A stretch of DNA of 64,000 nucleotides. Origin: Sinohyriopsis cumingii (lineage: Eukaryota; Mollusca; Bivalvia; Unionida; Unionidae). This document shows, piece after piece, positions 60,240 through 64,000 of this stretch. The stretch spans positions 49,621,574 to 49,685,573 of the forward strand of contig CM068842.1 in assembly GCA_028554795.2 (NCBI GenBank), written 5' to 3'. Position 1 is the stretch's first letter, and every line of letters starts with the position of its first letter. Under the pieces are notes generated by a model. It worked only from the letters and a program-made list of their open reading frames with translations. It had not been told where the DNA came from and ran no database searches. The position numbers were made by a program, and so were the translations under genes.

Positions 60240-60495
60240 TAACTTAATACTTACCTGTTACTATTGTCAGATTCCCACCTCCCAGCCTACACTGATGTCT
60301 CACTAAGTTAGGTTGCTCCCCCAGAAAGAACGAAGGGATAGTATGCATTGGCAAGAATGTGTGGGTATTCTGCAATCTTCTGGCTCACTCTGTTATGAAT
60401 ACCAATTTTTTTGTAATAATGTTGGGATATATTCCTCCCATAAAAGTACCAGTTATGAAATAACAACAGGTAAATATGACATCATTAAAATTAGT
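60240..60495. repeat. DIRS-like terminal sequence, inverted partner of 59240-59460
   Basis: taatacttacctgttactattg at the left and ataacaacaggtaaatat near 60460 are inverted forms of each other; ggtacttttatgggagg (reverse complement near 60440) parallels ggtacttttccaggagg at 59286-59302. Confidence 0.5.
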
Positions 60496-60558
60496 TTTAC
60501 CCCCCCCCTCCCCCAAGAACCTACCTGTTATCACAATGATTTATTGCACAATTTTCAG

Positions 60559-60591
60559 GACATTCAGTGATACCAATGATCCCTCAGATTT
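60559..60591 (+). CDS. Possible 33-nt micro-exon of the EF-hand gene
   Basis: Between acceptor acaattttcag and donor gtgagt lies a 33-nt segment whose incoming phase matches the exon ending at 54130. It would add KTFSDTNDPSD and leave phase 2. It lies just past the end of the DIRS-like element. Such short matches can occur by chance, so it is only a candidate. Confidence 0.3.
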
Positions 60592-61162
60592 GTGAGTACT
60601 ATAATAATAATAACATTGTTGATCTATTACCTGAAAGTGTCAGATCGAATCAGATTTGGATGGGCCTTTCTCAGCTTTATTTGTCTTGAAAAATTTGATA
60701 TGCATGCTACTGCATTCTTTTTTGGTCCCACTGGGTGATTTTGTACTTGCAGCCTATAAGTTTGTTGACAATTTTTGTTCAAATAGAAAACACTTAATTT
60801 TTTTATGATTTTTTTCTCTCACAATAAACAGATAGGAAAGATGTTCCTTGTGTGTTTGCCTTTAACAGAAACTTAAAGAAATAAATGCACAGAGAAAATT
60901 GTTTTTAGAAACTTGGATTTATAAAAAAATTAATCACTTATTTCAAGTAACAAAGAAAAGAATTTAGTGCAAATAATCCTGTAATCTAGATGTCTTTATT
61001 CATCTGATGTGAAGAAAATTCAGCCTTTCATAATCACGTATACTGGTCCTGTGTGGTAGGTTATGTAAGAAGTTGCAATGGTGTAATTCATTTATTGATA
61101 CTGTTGGAATTAAAAAAATGAGCAAGTTCCAAAAATTCTTGAGGGACACATTTTGAACATGT

Positions 61163-61325
61163 GTTTTGTTTGATATTGCTTCTTTGGCTTAGTGGTTAGC
61201 ATGTGGGACTTGTGACCAGAAAGGTGCAGGTTTGAATCGTCAATCTGACCAGCCCAGATTAGCTGCTATGTTGTTTCCCTGGACAAGGTACTGTTCTCCA
61301 GTTGCCTGATATAACCTTGCTGCTT
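61163..61325 (+). mobile_element. tRNA-derived SINE, family 3
   Basis: tRNA-like head: cttctttggcttagtggtta and gcatgtgggact (A box), ggtttgaatcg (B box), then a body with gtttccctggacaaggtact and ctccagttgcct. Only one copy in the window. The acceptor stem does not pair as a tRNA gene would. Confidence 0.65.
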
Positions 61326-61329
61326 TCAT

Positions 61330-62750
61330 TATACCCCTGCTTCAAGAAGCAGGTGGTATTTATAGAATTCACTGTGTCCATCTATGCATCTATCCTACTT
61401 GTCTTGGCTGTAATTCATTTTCACCTATTGCAACCAAACTAATAAAAAAGGTACATTTAGTGATGGATATGTGTTGTGCACCTGACTTTGGTGGCAGAAG
61501 TTCCTTTAAAAAAAGATGTCTCCGTTCTTCCAGTCAGGGCTGTAACTCCTATACCAATACAGTAGAACCCGTCTTGAAAAACCACCCCTTTTTCAATAAT
61601 ATAATGGTCTTTCATGACCAGACATAATGCTGTGTATAAACAATAAATCCATGCATTGAGAATCAGGTCTCACAAGACAGATTTTACTGTGTACCTGTGA
61701 ACCTCAGACTTGCACAGTGTCAGTGAATCTTTTGGGATGAATGAATGTCTTTCTCCAAAAACTGGGTCACTGTGACCTGCTTTACAGGTGCATGAAAAAT
61801 TGGTTAAATGATGTGATCCAATTTCAGTACTGTTTTGCCTCTTGCTGCAAAACTTATACAGAGGGTGCAGCTTGGGATGGATATGTTTTGTGCGCCAAAA
61901 CAATGGGTCACTTTGACCTTCTTTCCATGATTTATCCAAATTTCCTGAAAAAATTATGTTCATCTTTCCTTTCAAACTGTAATGTGATAAACCTGTGCCT
62001 TTTAAAATCCAATTCACATTGTGTGTTCATCTTTCTTGGAATGAACATGTGACCATATTTTCCAGTATGCTTGACGAATTGGTTAAAAATAAGGGGGGGG
62101 GGGCGCAATAATTTACTTTGGCAGTTGCCACCAACTTGCACTAAAGGTCCTGCTTGAAACAGATGTGTGTTGAGGACCAAAATTTGGTCATCTTGACTGC
62201 TTTTAAGGATTAATCCAAACTTTCTTAACAATTTTGTCCATTCTTCCTGTCCAGACTGTAACTCCAAAAACTTCCTTAAGGGTCACCTGTATGAGGCAGT
62301 TGCCAGTGTCAATTAACCAATTTAGTAGAGTTTCCTTCAGCAATATTTTGAAGAAATTAACTTGTGTTAAACAATCACCTGTCTTAAACAGTTTTTCAAG
62401 AGCCATTTGACCAAAATATAAATGAAATGAACCTCTGTTAGTAAACTAGTCTTCTGAGGCCTCTTCCCAGAGGTGACTGATTAAGAGTTTTGTCTGTACT
62501 ATTACACCTATTAACATGAAGCTTGTATCGTGGTATGAACAGGTACCATACACCAGAATTAGGTTGCAGTGACCTTTTAATAAAATATGGTTACAGTTCT
62601 GTTATCTATTTACCTACTGATCCTAAGTTTATATTAAGAGTTCATTCTGAAATAAAAACATTTCACACATCAAAACTGGGTCACTGTCACCTGTTCCATA
62701 TTTGTGAACATTACCTAAAGATGGTGTCAGTGTTCTAATTTAAACATCTT
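61330..62750. repeat. Diffuse array, period about 180-215 bp
   Basis: Recurring phrases: aaactgggtcactgtgacct, acaatgggtcactttgacct, gttcatctttc or gtccattcttcc, cagactgtaactcc, atggatatgtgttgtgc. The long frames on both strands (61670-62406) arise in this array and are not regarded as genes. Confidence 0.6.
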
Positions 62751-64000
62751 TGAGCTTATTGCCACCAATCATGCATGGTAGATATCTAGAGATTAAATTA
62801 CACACCAGCACTGTTCAGTCTAGAGCATGCTTTTGCATCAGTGGCCTCTTAGAAAAATCTTGCTGCCACATGATGGTTCACACAAACTGCAAGTGATGCA
62901 CTCTGCAAGTGATGCACTATCAATATTGGAATAGCCACAACTTTGAAAAGTACAATTACTTACAGATCATCTGTATCAGTGAAAAACTTATCAAAATACC
63001 ATGTAACATGAGCAGATTGGCTGCTTATAAAACAGTCTAGTTGTAAGAAAGTGGATCAATTGAACTCACTGTCTTACACATGCCAAGATGACCAGTAATG
63101 TGTGCGGGATCAATAATCACAACTAAAGAGATGAAGATTTGCTAAATTTTTCTGCCCAAAGTCTGCAGTATGCCTGTAGAAGATAATACATCTTACACTG
63201 CAAATTTTGAATGGACCCTCAACATTGATCATTAACCATTAACATTGAATTTTCTGAATATCAGTCAAAATCTTGTGAGAAAAGATTCCAACGTGAATTT
63301 ATGTTGTATAAAAATTCACTCTGTTGACTTCATAATACTTATTCTTGTCACAGAAATTTTTTTTAACCAATATTTCTTTATCACAAAGAAATTAAAACAA
63401 ATGGTTATCAGAACTTAAATTCCAATTCAGCTGCTCAGTACTCTGACATCAATAAAAAGTAATCAATTTTTCTTTTGGATTAAAATATAATTTTCTTTCA
63501 TTCTTACTATATGTACAGAATAATACACCACTCCCAGGCTTTAGTGTGTTCTGGTTTCTTGCAAAACCCCCCCTAATGCAGAGGCAGGATTGGGTCCATT
63601 TTTTTAAATAGGAAAAGCAAAAAAATAGACTCCTGTTTGCTTAACGTTAAAAATTTGTGATCAGAATTGGTAAATGAAAGTTCAGTACCTTATGTTGCTT
63701 ATTTTTATTTGTTGAGAATGGCATTTATTGCATTGAAAGTTTAGAACTGACATCTTGAAATCTGCATTTTTGTTAAAATACAAATATTTATGTAAATAAC
63801 ACAATATCTGATGAAATATTGATCTGCAGTTGAAAATGTGGGGAAATTCCTAATGTGTCAACACTAAGAAATGCCAGTTAGAGAAATCTTGTCAAGTGAA
63901 ATTTGTGTTTTAATTTAATTTTTTAATTTAGTTTCAGTGTAATCATCATAAATGTGATATAACTTCTACTCAAAAGGAAAAAAGAGGCAATTGTGCAGGC
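62751..64000. other. No gene recognised to the window end
   Basis: AT-rich with short poly-C and poly-T runs. A short duplication, gcaagtgatgcactct, occurs at about 62890. No EF-hand gene exon with the required phase was convincing. Confidence 0.4.

Larger units (their letters stand above)
56336..60495 (+). mobile_element. DIRS-like retroelement B, nested by a LINE tail and a SINE
   Basis: Order on the plus strand: RNase H region (56336-56620) with LSDYGGHPTAGSTGGNHELF and DR-type residues; RT/RNase H end (56640-56990) with VDLMVIRWNSKFPTI and FLQPSIFQEA; recombinase N-terminal part (57030-57230) with YEGKYSFLL and DVITITGS; a LINE tail inserted in minus orientation (57390-57890); a SINE (58330-58586); the tyrosine recombinase C-terminus (59871-60040) with AHNIQAMAASWACLTHSS and LGPIIVIQKV. 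Terminal-type sequences at 59240-59460 and 60240-60490 are inverted relative to each other. Tyrosine recombinase plus RT/RNase H identifies DIRS-group elements. Every domain is broken. Confidence 0.72.

Noticed and set aside
61670..62406. Overlapping open frames on both strands over 100 residues
   Set aside because: They arise in a degenerate array and show no protein features.

Overview
The window looks like nuclear DNA from an invertebrate animal, most likely a bivalve mollusc. It is AT-rich and intron-dense, with small exons separated by kilobases of repeats, and it carries old DNA transposons, DIRS-type and LINE retroelements, tRNA-headed SINEs and long (TA)n/(CT)n microsatellites. The mollusc placement is an inference from the repeat mix and gene structure. 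No prokaryotic, CRISPR, rRNA or intact tRNA gene was seen.

Left third, minus strand: a complete five-exon ZNHIT3 gene (zinc finger HIT protein 3, a box C/D snoRNP assembly factor) runs from its ATG at 24966 to its stop at 6555. All junctions are GT-AG, all phases agree, and the protein is 144 residues. Its introns hold a palindromic foldback MITE (two copies), a DIRS-like relic, two tRNA-derived SINEs, a LINE tail, a BED zinc-finger relic and a 2.1 kb Tigger/pogo-like element. Intron 2 also has an ATG-initiated candidate exon (14104-14232) inside repetitive DNA, and part of its upstream sequence is copied, inverted, in the Tigger-like element.

Middle and right, plus strand: about 2.2 kb from the ZNHIT3 start and pointing the other way is a Nudix-like exon with an apparent GC splice donor (27202-27465). 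Further on, a chain of exons with matching phases (36003-36120, 39293-39418, 42456-42582, 51845-52018, 54047-54130, perhaps 60559-60591) encodes part of an EF-hand protein. Both ends are unresolved and the family was not recognised with confidence. Other exon-like blocks (31922-32038, 38432-38559, 53414 onward) do not fit the chain in phase.

The EF-hand introns hold most of the mobile DNA. A degraded ISL2EU-type transposon (46.8-51.1 kb) has a THAP plus DDE transposase facing a SAP/SWIM/YqaJ partner gene. A DIRS-like retroelement (56.3-60.5 kb) is interrupted by a LINE tail and a SINE with a visible target-site duplication. There are also a LINE with an RNase H domain (43.0-44.2 kb), hAT fragments, an inverted-repeat MITE, minisatellites of 22, 32, 53 and 72 bp, and diffuse arrays with periods of about 110-215 bp. 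All transposon genes are broken by stops and frameshifts. All coordinates, repeat identities and similarity calls were made by reading the sequence; nothing was aligned or searched.
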